Source: Chamaecyparis obtusa (Eukaryota > Streptophyta > Pinopsida > Cupressales > Cupressaceae). Taken from it: a stretch of DNA of 64,000 bases. The notes under the pieces are model-generated. The model was given only the letters and a program-made list of their open reading frames with translations. It did not search any database and was not told the DNA's origin. The stretch lies in contig BSBK01001582.1 of assembly GCA_027943335.1 (NCBI GenBank), positions 503,501 through 567,500 on the forward strand. Reading direction: 5' to 3'. The translations under genes and the position numbers were made by a program. Position 1 is the first letter of the stretch. The number at the start of each line of letters is the position of its first letter. Positions 35,771 through 48,370 of this stretch are shown piece after piece.

Positions 35771-38569
35771 CTGAAACGGGTTTCCAATTCAATTCTATCA
35801 ATTTTTGTCTTTTTCTCCTCAGTTTTTATGTAAAAATATGATTTTTATTTTTTGTTTGTACAATCTTCGTATGAGTTTCTGACAAAAGTCATATGATTTT
35901 GAACACACTGTCGTACAATAGTTGACCAAGTGTCATTTCATCAGGCACCCACTATCGTTTGGAGGCTGGATCATCATTTCATCAGACACCCAGTGTCGTA
36001 CGAGTTTCTGGACTGTCATCTGGTGATAGACCTAGTGTCGTACGAGTTTCGGCATCAGGTTTCAACTATCATCTTGTACTAGACCCACTGTCGTACGAGT
36101 TTCAGCATCAGGTTTCAATTGTCATTTCATTTTTCAAGGCAGTTTGTCATATTGGGTTTTCAAATTTTGACTAACGGCTAATCTTAACAATTGAAATTCT
36201 CTATTTTTGATTGACTCCTGCTGGTTTTGATTGGAAAAATCGTAAAGTTTGCTAAAATCAGGTAAAAATCTACTAAGTGCATTGCAAGGATCTCAGGTAT
36301 TCCACTTGTGCTGATAATATTTCAATTTGGGGCTTAAAATAAATCTCTCGTGTGTCTAGCTTGGGTGATTCTTTTCATGCTTTTGTTTTACACACTTGCA
36401 TAATTGATACTAGGTTGTGACCCCTTAAGGATTCATTAAGTAGTCTCAGATACTTGTGATTGATCTTGATTGCTATCTTGGGTTATTGGACTTGCTAATC
36501 GAATGGCCCCTCATTCCACCCCGTGGTTGTAATCTCAGCACCATAAAGGGGAGGGGTCAACAAGACAGAAGCATTAAGTGTTCCACTTGGCAACCCTTTT
36601 GTGCTTTTAGGAACTCACTTGTTTTCTAAGTTGGGGACTCATTTTTAGCTTGTGTGAGGTGTTAAGTGTTCCACCTTGTGGACTCATCTCATATTCACTT
36701 TAAGCGTTAAGTGTTCCTCTTTCTGCTTTTTGGATACTTTTGGTAGATTTGCTTTTGGAAACATACATCTGTGCTCACATAGTAATTAGGCCCTATGAAC
36801 ACTATTTTTGAATCTTGAGAGATTGGATTCCCAGTGAAATCCTTCTTGACAACAGAATCCTTGTAGGTAGGGAGGATACTTAGTGCGTTTCACATTCAAC
36901 TTGGTTAGTGCATCTTCTCTTATTGATCAATACATTCTCTCCCAGGAGAGGTTGATAGATCACGTGGGGTAGACATCACGAGCTTTTGGTGAATCAAAAT
37001 TGGTTAGTGCATCTTCCCTTATTGATTGATACATTCTCTCTCCAGAGGGGTTGATACATCACGTAGGGTTGATATCATAGACCTTGGTGAGACAAACTTT
37101 GTCTTAGCATGTCAAATTAATCTGCTTGCTTTGTTTGGGTTAAAAGTGAAGAGGTATCAAAACCTTGGATCTGGAGCCAAGTCCCCTTGTGGTATCATAC
37201 TGTGAGTCACCTTTAGAGAGGGTTAACCATAGTAGACAATCCCTTCACAGGGTAAACTACATTGATGGAACCTCAAGCGGTAATAGCCATTTTCGCCATG
37301 GTAGTGACAGCCGCTATATAAATGTCCTTGTGGAAGAAATCTCCACGGGTATGGTTCATTGTTGGGTTGTCAGATCTCCCTAGCAGCTCCTGAAGATTAA
37401 GTTCTCAGACTGTGTCAAAACCCTAGTGCACCGGGATTGGAGTTCACCCCTTTGGATCATAAAAGTTGCAGAGTCAAACCATTACTAAAAACCCTAGCGA
37501 GGCCAAATTTTCATTTTATAGGGTATATGTGTGTTATTGCAAAACATATTTGGAACATACACAATTAGCGCTTCTGAGAATGAATAAGTCCCTTGATTGT
37601 TCATGCGCAAGGTTGCTTTTGCCCTTGTTCATTGTTTTCAAACATGCTTGAAATCACGTGCTTGCTATTTTGCGTGCTTGTTTATCTATCTGGTTACTGA
37701 AAATGAACAAATCTATTACAATCCTCAAATCTGGACATTGAAATTTGCAAACAATTCAAATCTGAAAACTCAAAATTTGCAAAATCGAAAGTAAAATCCT
37801 TTTCTGGAGTCAAAAGTCATCTTAGGAGGTTAGAAAGTCATACGAGTTTCCATCAAGTGTCATTTCATTGCAACCCATCTGTCGTATGATTGAGTACCCA
37901 GTGTCGTATGAGTTTCCATGCCAATAAATTCTCAAAGTCAAAATCTTGCAACTGTCGTATGAGATTTTAAACTATCGTTTCATTAGTACCCAACTGTCCT
38001 ATGATAACCAACCTAGTGTCATATGAGTTTTGATGCCAGAAAATTCTAAGAGTCAAAATCTTTCTTGCAACTATCATACAAGTTTTGCAACTGTCATTTC
38101 ATAGTATACCCACTGTCGTATGAGTCTGCAAAGTGTCGTTTGGGAAATTTTTGAAAGTTGTCAAAATTGCCAGATATTTAGCTTTTTCAGCCTAATTTCA
38201 AAATCTGTTGAATGAATCACTGTGTCAAGAATGGAGCAGTAGCTATTTAGAGTCCAATCATTTTCCTAAAGTGGCCTTTTGAATTCGATTCAGCCTTCTG
38301 TTTAATCGATTTGAGTCCTTATCATCCTGTGTCAAAACCCTGTCATACCTATCAATCTTCAATCAATCATCAAAATGACTAAGTGTTGTGATATCTTGTC
38401 CGCTATCTTTTGGGAACCTACCCATACATCTAGGGCACAGTATCCTTCATCCACATCTAATCAAATCTTCAAATCAATCAAACCTTGACAAGGTTGCGTC
38501 ATCTGATCATCTTGATTCAATTCATTCTTTGGTTATCTGGATCTTATTCTTTTGTTTCACTTGAGGTGA
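35771..38569 (+). other. Long leader of the Tat element with repeated GTCGTAYGAGTTT motifs
   Basis: 2.8 kb between primer site and gag with no convincing gene. Two clusters of a short motif (GTCGTACGAGTTTC and variants, alternating with TGTCATTTCAT) lie at about 35,865-36,130 and 37,830-38,150. A pair of roughly 110-bp direct repeats (TTGGTTAGTGCATCTTC...GATACATTCTCTC) lies at 36,900-37,080. Leaders of Tat elements are often long. The motif clusters may matter for packaging or transcription, which is inference. Confidence 0.7.
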
Positions 38570-40435
38570 ATGGTGGAGACTAGAGCTTCCTCTCACAAGA
38601 AATCTATCACCACTCTCCAAACTCCAACTCTTAAGAAACTCATCAATTTTGGTTTTTACGAGGATGACGGTCTTGGCAACTATCGATTGAAATCTGGTTA
38701 CATACCTCCTCCATCAACTCACGGAGGTACTCAACATACCCCTCATCAATCTAATCCAGGGAGTCCACGAACTCCTACCATGTCTCAAGCAGGGACAAAT
38801 TTTGGCTCTCAAAGAGCTCAATCTCAACATGGTGTAGATCAGGAACCCACACCTAAAGAAATTGCTCAATATCAAAATGATGATAACTTCAAACGAATGA
38901 TGAATCATTTCTTGAAAGAAGATAGAGAAGCATAATTTTTACAATTAGCTCATCAAGGAGCTAAACTTCCTCCCAACTTTAATGTTGAAGACATCATTAC
39001 ACATGAGGAAGAGAATCCACTCATAGCTATGATGAAACAGATACATGCTTTACAAGTCAAATTTAATAGCCTTGAGAAAGAAAAGGAACCCAAAGAGTTC
39101 TCCATGGAAGCTCTATGCCCTTTTCCTTTTGACAAAAACTTGTATATGCCACCATTTCCAAAAAGAGTGGAGATGCCAAAGTATGACAAGTATGATGGAC
39201 ACTCTGATCCTCAAGATCATGTTAGAGAATTCTATACGCAATCAATGGAGTTCATGCATGAACCGACCTATCTGATGCATCTCTTCCCTTGATCTCTAGG
39301 GGGAGCAGCCATCCACTGGTTCTCTAGACTACCTTCTACTATCAAAACTTTTGAGGAGTTGATCAAATTGTTCTACCAGTAATACTCCTACAATATTCAA
39401 CATCTAGTCACCATGATTGATATCTGTAATCTCAAGCAATACCCAGGGGAACCATTCCTAACATTTCTCAAGAGATGGAGGAAGAAGTTCTCTCTATATG
39501 CCAGACCTATTCCAGAAATAGAAAAATTGGAAATCTTCATCAACAACCTTGTTCCAGAAATCAATTATCCTCTACAAATGCAAGATCATACATCTTTTGA
39601 TAAGATGGTGGATAATGCTATCAAAATTGAAAAAGTGCTTGTGAAAAAAGGAGAAATCACACTTCAAAAAGACAAGTGCGAATTTGGATCTAGTTCTAAA
39701 GACAAGAACAAAAATTGGAACAAGAAAAAAGGCATCATCACAGATGGCGTTGTTGACACTGTCCATGCCCCATCAAAGTCACTAGCCTACAATCTCACTC
39801 TTGGCACTAAATCCATTAAAGCTTCAGAGAAAAAGTCTGCTCAACCATCTCAAAGGAAGCAAAAATACAAAAAATGGGATAAACATCGAAAATTTACTCC
39901 TCTAGGAGAGTCTTTAGAATCAGCTATGAAAACTCTACTGGCTGATAACATCATCTCATTACCACCAATCCGACCAAATGATCAGGACCCTAAACCAATA
40001 TGGTGGAAGGAAAATGAATTATGTGATTTCCATTGGAGAAAAGGTCACAAAACTAGTAGTTGCTACCACTTGAAGCATACCATTCAAGATCTGATCGATA
40101 GTGGAGACATCACAATTGACAATCCCAAAAGCAATCATGATCATATAGCATTCACAGAACCCTTTCCAAAACATGGTCAAGAAGTTTCAACTTCTCAGCC
40201 TAATATGGGGGCAAAAGTCAACTATGCCTACCCTGGAAATAATGTTGTCATCAATATGGTTGAACCATGTCTCCCTGAAAGTTGTAATGTCATCACAATT
40301 GTACAAAGAGACAAAGATCATTCCTTCGCTAACATAGTTACTCGATCACAAGCTCAAACACATCTGAAAGGACAAATCCCAGATTCATCAAATGTCCCTA
40401 AGGTGCCCTTCAATCTTTCATCTACTTCTAAATAG
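38570..40435 (+). pseudogene. Tat element gag, broken
   Basis: ATG at 38570 begins MVETRASSHKKS. One frame of 622 codons carries internal stops at 38933 (TAA), 39290 (TGA) and 39380 (TAA) and ends at TAG 40433. The gag core is recognisable: MPKYDKYDGHSDPQDHVREF, WFSRLPSTIKTFEELIKLF, then YPGEPFLTFLKRWRKKF. A basic Lys-rich stretch follows, and a single Cys/His cluster (CDFHWRKGHKTSSCYHLKH) near codon 485, which stands in for a zinc knuckle. The same frame runs on through the TAG into protease, so gag and pro were one polyprotein. The stops are of the kind C-to-T change yields from Gln or Arg codons. Confidence 0.85.
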
Positions 40436-41113
40436 AAGGATACTTCCAAATCTTCCAATCCAAAGGATACAAGGCCTACATCTTATAGCATTGTTCAACA
40501 ACTCCAGCACACTAATACAAAAATCTCCATGTTTGAGTTGCTTCGAATATCTCCAGCTCATAGAGCCATTCTCGATAAAGCTTTTCTTGGTTCCAATGTT
40601 CCTGATGACCTTGATATAGATAGGTTCCAGACTATGGTTGGACATCTTACATCTCCACAATATATCTCCTTTTCAGAGGAAGATGACAACTCCTTGAGTC
40701 ACCCACATAATTAGCCTTTGCATATAGAAGTCTTGATCCAGAACCATAGAGTCAAACATGTGTTGATAGATGGGGGCGCTGGCCTAAACATTTGTTCTTA
40801 CAGCTTGATCACACAATTGGGATTTTCAGAATTGGCTATTGATCCTAGCAAGAAAATAACTATCAAGGCCTATGATGAACAAGAAAGATCTTCTAAAGGC
40901 ACCATTGTCTTACCTATCAAAGTGGGTCCAGTTATCAAAGATACCATCTGTCAAGTGCTTGATCTACCTTTGGCCTACAACATCCTTCTAGGGAGACCAT
41001 GGATACATGAAATGCAAGCTATTCCTTCTACATACCATCAATGTTTGAAGTTTCCTTATGAAGGAGTAGAGGTTACTATCCCCATAGATCTGAATACAAC
41101 TTGCAACACTTGA
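40436..41113 (+). pseudogene. Tat element protease region, broken
   Basis: Continues the gag frame, with a TAG at 40712. The aspartic protease core is clear: HVLIDGGAGLNICSYSL holds the catalytic Asp in an IDGGAG setting typical of plant Ty3 elements, and AYNILLGRPWIHEM is the second conserved block near the C-terminus. The frame ends at 41113 because of a one-base shift. The next block overlaps it in another frame and continues sensibly. Confidence 0.85.
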
Positions 41114-42603
41114 AGGAAAGTGCAGATAAGCTTGTACCTAATAATAGAGAATCTTCTATTGAACCAACTAAAGAAGCATCCACATCTAAAATGGAAGATC
41201 TTGCAAAAGAGGTTAATATCAAAGAAAATAGTATGGGAGAATATACTATCGAGCCAATCTTATCTTTGACATCTCTCCCTATCTTTCCTAAGTCTTATGG
41301 GAAATCTTTGAAACAATCCAAACCAGACTCTAAAGAACCTCTTGAAGCATATAAAAAGAATTTTGTAGCAGAACAAGTATCCAAGCAAGAATTTGAAGAG
41401 GATGAGGCTGTGCTATCATGGCTATACAAAGATGAACCTGAATCTCAAGTTGTTCAAATTGGTGACTCTGCAGTCTCCAAACTCCCTTCCAAGTCATATG
41501 GTCCAGGAGATAATTTAATAGCTAAGATGGGATATTCAGGTAAAGGACCTCTAGGAATCAGAGGAAAAGGTCTTGAGGTACCTCTCCCACATACTGGTAG
41601 AGAAAATAAAAACAAAGTTGGCTTAGGCTTTAAGAAGAAACCCTATCACCTCAAAGGTAATTGCTCTCATGTCATAGAGCAGATCGCACCAGGGGAACCT
41701 CTTCTTAAGAAAGAAGAAACAGAACCATCCGATAGTGATTCAGATAGTTCAGAACTCATCCCCTATGAAAAATTGCCTAAAGAGGTCAAAGACCTTCTTG
41801 ATGATAAAGATGATCCTATCAAAAGAATTAATGTAGTAGAAACACAAGAACCTACTATCAATCAAGAGATAGTTGCAACACAAGAACTAGCTAATCTCAA
41901 AAAAAATCAAGAAGAGGGAAGTGGTAGTGATTCTGAGATAGATTCTCATGAGTATGAATACAAGTCAAAATCTGAGGGTAACCCTTCTTGGGGTATTCAC
42001 CTTGACTTTACTCATGTTCTAAGATTTCCTAGAGATCCTGAATCAGAAGCTGAATCAAATGACTATGAATGGGGAGCCATTCCAGAACTAGATGAAGATG
42101 AGCTTATCATAGAGAAACATGTTGATGTTATTCACCAATATGCACCTCAAACCAACGTAAGTCTAGAGCGAAATGATGAACCTATCGAGTCTAATCCACC
42201 TATGGCTGAATTGGACTCCCACGATGACATTAAGCCTATTCATGAATTGGATGTCTTAAGTTGTAGTATCACCTTTGAAGTCAAGCATTAGGTTAGGACC
42301 AATGATGATAGATCCATATCTGTAAACACTATCTCCCAGTCTTTCCTTACTTTGACTATCAAATATCCAGAACTTATTGATCAAACCTCCATGAATTTGA
42401 GCCATGGTATTTATACCTTCCTGAATGACTATGCCCTCGCTTGCTACCTCAATGTAGTTGAGCCTATGATTACTTCCATCAGTGAACCAAGTGTCAGTAT
42501 GACCAAGTTGGACATGAAATATCTTAGTCAGAAAAACAAGAATAAAAAGAAAAAGAAAAAGAAAAAGAGTTATGAGGATGAAAACCACTTTGTGGAGTCT
42601 TAG
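41101..42603 (+). pseudogene. Tat element linker protein with G-patch-like segment
   Basis: Open from about 41101 to TAG 42289, then the same frame continues to 42603. The region is acidic and low in hydrophobic residues, consistent with a long disordered linker between protease and reverse transcriptase. Near codons 135-180 is a glycine-rich block, NLIAKMGYSGKGPLGIRGKG, followed by a GLGF, which fits the G-patch pattern (LxxMGyxxGxGLG...GxGLGF). A Lys-only run (42,545-42,570) marks an A-rich stretch after which the reading frame shifts to that of reverse transcriptase. A G-patch could aid RNA binding. That role is inferred. Confidence 0.65.
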
Positions 42604-45600
42604 AACCTACAAAAGTAAAAATAAAAGACATATCTAAAGGTGAAAACCTCTCTGAGGCACCTAAGGATGAGATATTTGATGTCCTTCTGAGTCATTTACA
42701 GGACAGATCTCCAGTTCTAATTGAGCCCACTCAATCCATCAATTTGGGTACAACAGAGGAACCACAATTGGTACATGTAGCACAATCATTATCAGAAGAA
42801 GAGAAGCAAAAATTTACAACATTCCTAATAGAGAAGAAGATCAACTTTGCATGGAAATATTTAGATATGCCAGGATTGGATCCTAATCTTATAATGCATC
42901 ATTTATCTATTGCTCCAAATGTCAAACCTGTCAAGCAAAAATTAAGAAAGATGCATCCTCATGTTGCACTCTTGGTAAAAGCTGAATTAGAGAAGCTCCT
43001 AAATGCTAGATTCATCCAAATTATTGACTATGTAGAGTGGATCTCTAATATTGTACCTATTTTTAAACCAGATGGCTCAATCAGAGTGTGCACAGACTTT
43101 AGAGATGTGAATGGAGCATGCCCTAAGGATGATTTTCCACTACCTAACATTGATATGATAGTGGACATGACTGCAGGTTTCAAGATGTATTCCTTAATGG
43201 ATGGTTTCTCTGGATATAACCAAATAAAAATTGCTCCAGAGGACCAAGAGAAAACTACTTTCACATGTGCATGGGGCACCTTCTATTGGAATGTCATGCC
43301 ATTTGGGCTTAAAAATGCTGGAGCTACATATCAAAGAACAATGACATCTATTTTCCATGACATGATGCATCGAACTATGGAAGATTATGTTGATGATACT
43401 TTAGAAAAATCTATGATCAAAACTAAACATCTAAAGGACTTGAGCATGATCCTAGACAGAATGGAAAAGTTTAGTCTCCAACTAAATCCTAAGAAGTGTG
43501 CTTTTGGTGTCACTTCTGGAAAACTCCTAGGATACATAGTTTCAAAGAAGGGCATTGACGTTGATCCAGCTAAAGTCAAGGCTATAATAGAGATGCAACC
43601 TCCCATGAATATCAGTCAAATGAAGACGTTGCAAGGAAGAGTTCAATCTATTAGAAGATTCATATCACAACTAGCAGACATATCACAGCCTTTTACAAAA
43701 ACATTACATAAAGGTGTGACCTTTGCATGGAATGAAGAATGTGAGAACAACTTTAACCATATCAAGAAGTATCTATCAAATCCACCTATCTTGATGCCTC
43801 CTATTCATGGGAAGCCATTGATCTTATATGTCTCCGCAATAGCCACATCACTGGGGGCATTGCTAGCGCAACATGATGAAGAGAAAAAGGAAAGAGCCAT
43901 TTATTATATAAGCAGAACATTGGTGGCATATGAAAAGAACTATTCTATGATTGAGAAAGCTTGTCTCACTATGATCTTTGCATCATAGAAACTAAGACAC
44001 TATATGTTAGCTCATACAATGCATCTAGTAGCAAAAATTGATCCACTAAAATACCTACTAAGCAAGGCTTCCCTCACAGGTAGACTGGCTAAATGGGTCA
44101 TGCTTCTAAGCAAATTTGACATTGAATATGTTGAAAGAAAAGCTATAAAAGGTCAAGTTATTGCTGATCAACTAGCAGATGCACCCATGTTTGATGACAC
44201 ACCAATGCAAATGGAATTTCCAAACTCCTCTATCATGCACCTATCTTCTAGAGAATGGCAATTGTTCTTTGATGGCTCCTATACATAGAATGGATCTGGA
44301 GTAGGCATATTGTTCATAACTCCTCAAGGATACTCCATCCCAAAAGCATTCAGACTAAAGTTCCCCTACACAAACAATATTATGGAATATGAAGCCCTCT
44401 TGAATGGTATGAAACTAGCAATTGAATGGAGAGTAACAGAGCTACACATTCATGGAGACTCTCAACTTGTTATTCATCAAGTCAATGATGTGTACCAAAC
44501 TAAAGATGGAAATCTCATTCCTTACAAGAGAATGGTAGATGATCTTAAGAAATATTTCATATCTATCACATTTGAGAAAATTCCTAGAATGGAGAACAAG
44601 GCTGCCGATGCAATGGCAACACTTTCTACTTTATTACAGCAGCCTGAACATGAGCTACGCTATGAGTTTCTGGTGGAAGCACTATCTTATCCTGCATATG
44701 ACTCCCCCAAAACCCGCATGATCTGCACTGTTGTAGGTCATGATTCATCCTGATATAAAAACCTATTTTCCTATCTCCAAGACCAAATCATTCCCAATAC
44801 CTTCAACCACCATGAAAAGAGATACCTTATCTGTAATGCCTCCCGATATGTCATCATTGGTCACGATCTATACAAATCAGGTCTAGATGGTACACTACTT
44901 AGATGTTTAGAATGAGAAGAGTCTCAATGTGCATTAGAGGAAGTCCATGATGGTATTTGTGGGTCACACTTGAATGGTTTAACACTAGCTCAAAAACTTA
45001 TTAGGGCTGGGTACTATTGGCCTGAAATGGAGAAAGAGGCTATCAAATTTGCTAAGAATTGTCAAAAGTGTCAAGTGCATGGCAACTTAATTCATGCTCC
45101 AGGGAGGGATCTAATCCACTTTACAACACAATGGCCTTTCCATCAATGGGCATTTGATCTTATCGGGATGATTCATCCTCATTCTTCTAATGGACATACC
45201 CACATAATCACAGCCATAGATTATTTTACAAAATGGGTAGAGGCGGTCCCTTTGACACAAGCAACAGGAAAGCAGATATCGATGTTCATCTTAAACTATA
45301 TCATATGCAGATATGGGATACCTCATTCCATAATGACAGATAACGGTGGGAAATTCAAGAATAAAGACCTAGATGATCTATGTGCCAAATTCAAGATCAC
45401 ACAACATTGGTCTTCTATCTACTATCCACAAGGGAATGGCCAAGCAGAGGCTTCTAACAAAAATCTATTAAAGATCTTGCACAGAACAGTAAACAAAAAT
45501 GGTAGAGACTGACATCTCATGATTAATCCAACTCTATGGGCCTACAAAACAAGTATCAGAATGCCTATAGGGGCTACACCTTTCACTTTAGTGTATGGGT

Positions 45601-45965
45601 CTGAGGTGGTACTACCTATTGAGGTTGAAATCCCATCACTAAGAATCAGAATGCATGGTCTAGTAACTGATGATGACTACAGAGTGTCTAGGTTGCAAGA
45701 ACTTGAACTACTAGATGAGCGCAGACAAGCAGCGTATGATCCTCTCAGAGTATATCAGAAGAGAATGTCTAGAGGCTACAACAAGAAAGTCAGACATAGA
45801 GAATTTCAGGTTCGTGATCTAGTCTTGAGAGAAAATCCTAAAAATCAATCCCATCGAGAATGCAAGGGGAAGTTTGAACCCAACTGGCTGGGTCCCTTTG
45901 TCATCACTGCTACTTTTGGCTCTGGTGCCTATCAACTCTCAACGACTAAAGGAGAACAGCTCTAA
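42604..45965 (+). pseudogene. Tat element pol: RT, RNase H, second RNase H, integrase; broken
   Basis: One frame from about 42,610 (ATG at 42744) to TAA 45963, with stops at 43986, 44286, 44751, 44913 and 45510. From the ATG: RT with RVCTDFRDVNGACPKDD (codons 114-130), SLMDGFSGYNQ (150-160), MPFGLKNAGATYQR (185-198) and YVDDTLEKS (215-223; usual form YVDDILVKS). The first RNase H region ends near 44,100. The second RNase H (44,255-44,640) keeps its acidic residues in FFDGS, EYEAL, GDSQLV and KAADA. Integrase has an HHCC-like head (44,945-45,080) and all three acidic residues, in FDLIGM, MTDNGGKF and GQAEASNK. The C-terminus matches the plant Ty3 tail (LGPFVI...GAYQLS). All stops fit single transitions from Gln, Arg or Trp codons. 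Confidence 0.92.
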
Positions 45966-48355
45966 GAACTAATCAACATTCTCCATATGAAGAAATTCTA
46001 GGCCTAAGGCATTCATTCTATGGTAAAATGTCCTGAAAAAATTAGAAAAATTAGAAAAAGTCCTGAAAAAATGAACATCTTGGTGAAAACCTAGCAATAG
46101 GCACCTTGATGATTCACAAAAAAATCAAAAAATATCAAAAGTACAAAAAAATTGAAAAAATGAAAAATAAAAAAAAAGTGCCTTGGTGAAAACCTGGAAA
46201 CAAGCGCCTTGGTAGCAAAAATAGAATCTCTGCCAAGCTGGTGAAAACTTGGCAAACGGGTGCCACTTGTCTCAAAATGCTCCATCTATCAGTGCAATCT
46301 TGGTCTTTCCCAGCTTTCAGTCTTACTTTAGTTTGTACATATCTCCCAGTTTGTTTCTGCATTTCTTGTTCTCAATAAGTTAGTCTATACACCAATCTGC
46401 TCAAGCGTATGTATCCTATCAATGTTTAACACTTGGGGGCAATCAATGCCATATCCTATGGTCTCTGGTGTATCTTAGACATATCATATCTAGTCAGAGT
46501 CATTTTGAAGCTTCGTGTGAGTCAGTCAGTCAGTCTTGTCTCCAGAAAGGATTTTGCATCTACAACAACAATCAAACACAAACTAAAAACAATTTGTTCT
46601 TTTCATGCTTTTATCTCCTTATATGCTTACTGATTCACATTGAGATTTTTACATATTGTGTCCCTTCGAGCCCTTCAGTGATGTCCTTTATAGGATTTAG
46701 AGAGTGATGACTGGGGGCATAATCTTTTCTTTGTTTTCTTCTTGTATGTGAAAATCTAACAACTTTGGACATTCTGGATTGAAATAGTGTCCGACTGTAA
46801 GAGCCTCTATCTTGAATTTGATGGCCATGTGTACCTCGACCATTGATACCTAGAAAATTCAAGGAATTTTGATCTAACTATTGTCTTTTTGAGTGAGTTC
46901 TTTCTCCTACTGTGAAACGTAATCTTACCTAAGGATGTGAATGATAAAGGGTCACTACGGGTAATTCACATTGAATTTAGAATAATCTCTTGGCTGTTTG
47001 ATGTGTTTGTCACGCAAGGAGTATTCCGGTCATCACAACTTTTATGTTTTGATGCTTGTACAAATTGCTATATCAAAATGGACATGATATTCAGGTCATC
47101 CTGGCGTTTGTGCCTTGGTGCTTATATCTAATCCAACATTCCAAAAATAAAATAAATATTCATATATCCATGGTTGTTTGACCAGTGGGTGTTGTATTGG
47201 TTCTTGAGCGTTACAAATCAATATTCATATGTCCATGGTTTCATAGCTAGTGGGCATTGTATTGATTTATCTGGTTACCTAAAAGTTCAATGATGATAAC
47301 AAATCAACATATAATCAGTGACTAGGTCCTAGGTCTTAGGTTGCATTTCATTTTGCATGTCTCTTTGCATTTGGCATGTTGCATGATCTCATAATGATTA
47401 AATGAACTTCAATGCTTAAATAATTCTCCACTCACATCTTCAAGTCTAACAAGAGCTGAATCCCACACGAAGGTTCCTCCAATGAAACAGCAAGTAGAAT
47501 CTTTTTTCGGGATCAAAATTCAAATCTGAGATCATTCATATTATTAACTACTTGCATATTTGACCTTCGATCATCACAAAAATCCATAATTCAACTTAAT
47601 TGATTATCTTACATCAAACTATCAAAATTTCAACTTGGTCAACTATGGTCAACTCATGGTTTAACCTAGTCAAAATTAGTCTTTTGGGACCTTCCAACGA
47701 TGCAGAATGCATTCTTGAACATGTATAACCACTTTTCGAATCAATTTACATGCTTCTAAACTATCAACGCTGACTTTTCTTGTCAGATTTTAATGTTAAT
47801 CCCAAGGGGGCATGGTATTGCACATCATTCAAAGTCTGTAATCTAGATTTGGAATCATATCTTCCTCAGTAATCAAGACAACAATCACGTCTAGTTACTG
47901 ATTCATCAAAAAAGACCTCATCGCTCGGGGCAAATATATCATCACTTGGGGCATATCAGATTCATCAAGATCCATATCAATTTGGTATTCTCCTAATCTT
48001 GTAAACTGTATCAATTTTTGCAACCGTCAGATCATAGTGTTCTTTCCTTGGTTCTTCGGCAATTAAAGGATTCGGATGTGATACTTGCTAGTTCTACTAA
48101 GACAATCGAGTCTAGAACCAGTCACTCACTTCTTTGCAATCCTAAGGTTTGGAATCAGGCATTTGGACACTTTTTTGCAATCATAGGTTCATTTGTTGTT
48201 ACAGTGAACATTATCTTTGGTCATTCTGGACCTATTATCTCCATATCAAATCTTTCAATCAGCTTCTGTCTCATATCAATTATCAATTTTGAATCAGTTT
48301 CATATCTTTATTATACACAGACTGTCTTTGAACCACTGCGCTTCGCACAGTAATT
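45966..48355 (+). other. 3' tail of the Tat element
   Basis: 2.4 kb of non-coding DNA between pol and the polypurine tract. Between 46,020 and 46,270 short phrases such as TCCTGAAAAAATTAGAAAAA and GCCTTGGTGAAAACCTGG recur, a style seen in the 3' regions of Tat elements. No gene is seen in the rest. Confidence 0.65.
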
Positions 48356-48370
48356 CAAAGAGGGGCAAAA
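48356..48370 (+). promoter_or_regulatory. Polypurine tract of the Tat element
   Basis: AAAGAGGGGCAAAA directly precedes the 3' LTR start TGTAATACC. Confidence 0.85.

Noticed and set aside
36959..37383. Possible small host gene in the Tat leader
   Set aside because: Short frames only, no motif, and the region includes direct repeats typical of retroelement leaders.
43028..43606. Minus-strand ORFs across the Tat reverse transcriptase
   Set aside because: Antisense shadows of a clearly identified sense frame.
38570..45965. Idea that the many in-frame TAG/TAA/TGA codons reflect a reassigned genetic code
   Set aside because: All three stop codons are affected, neighbouring elements show the same, frameshifts are also present, and plant nuclear code is standard. 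Decay explains it better.
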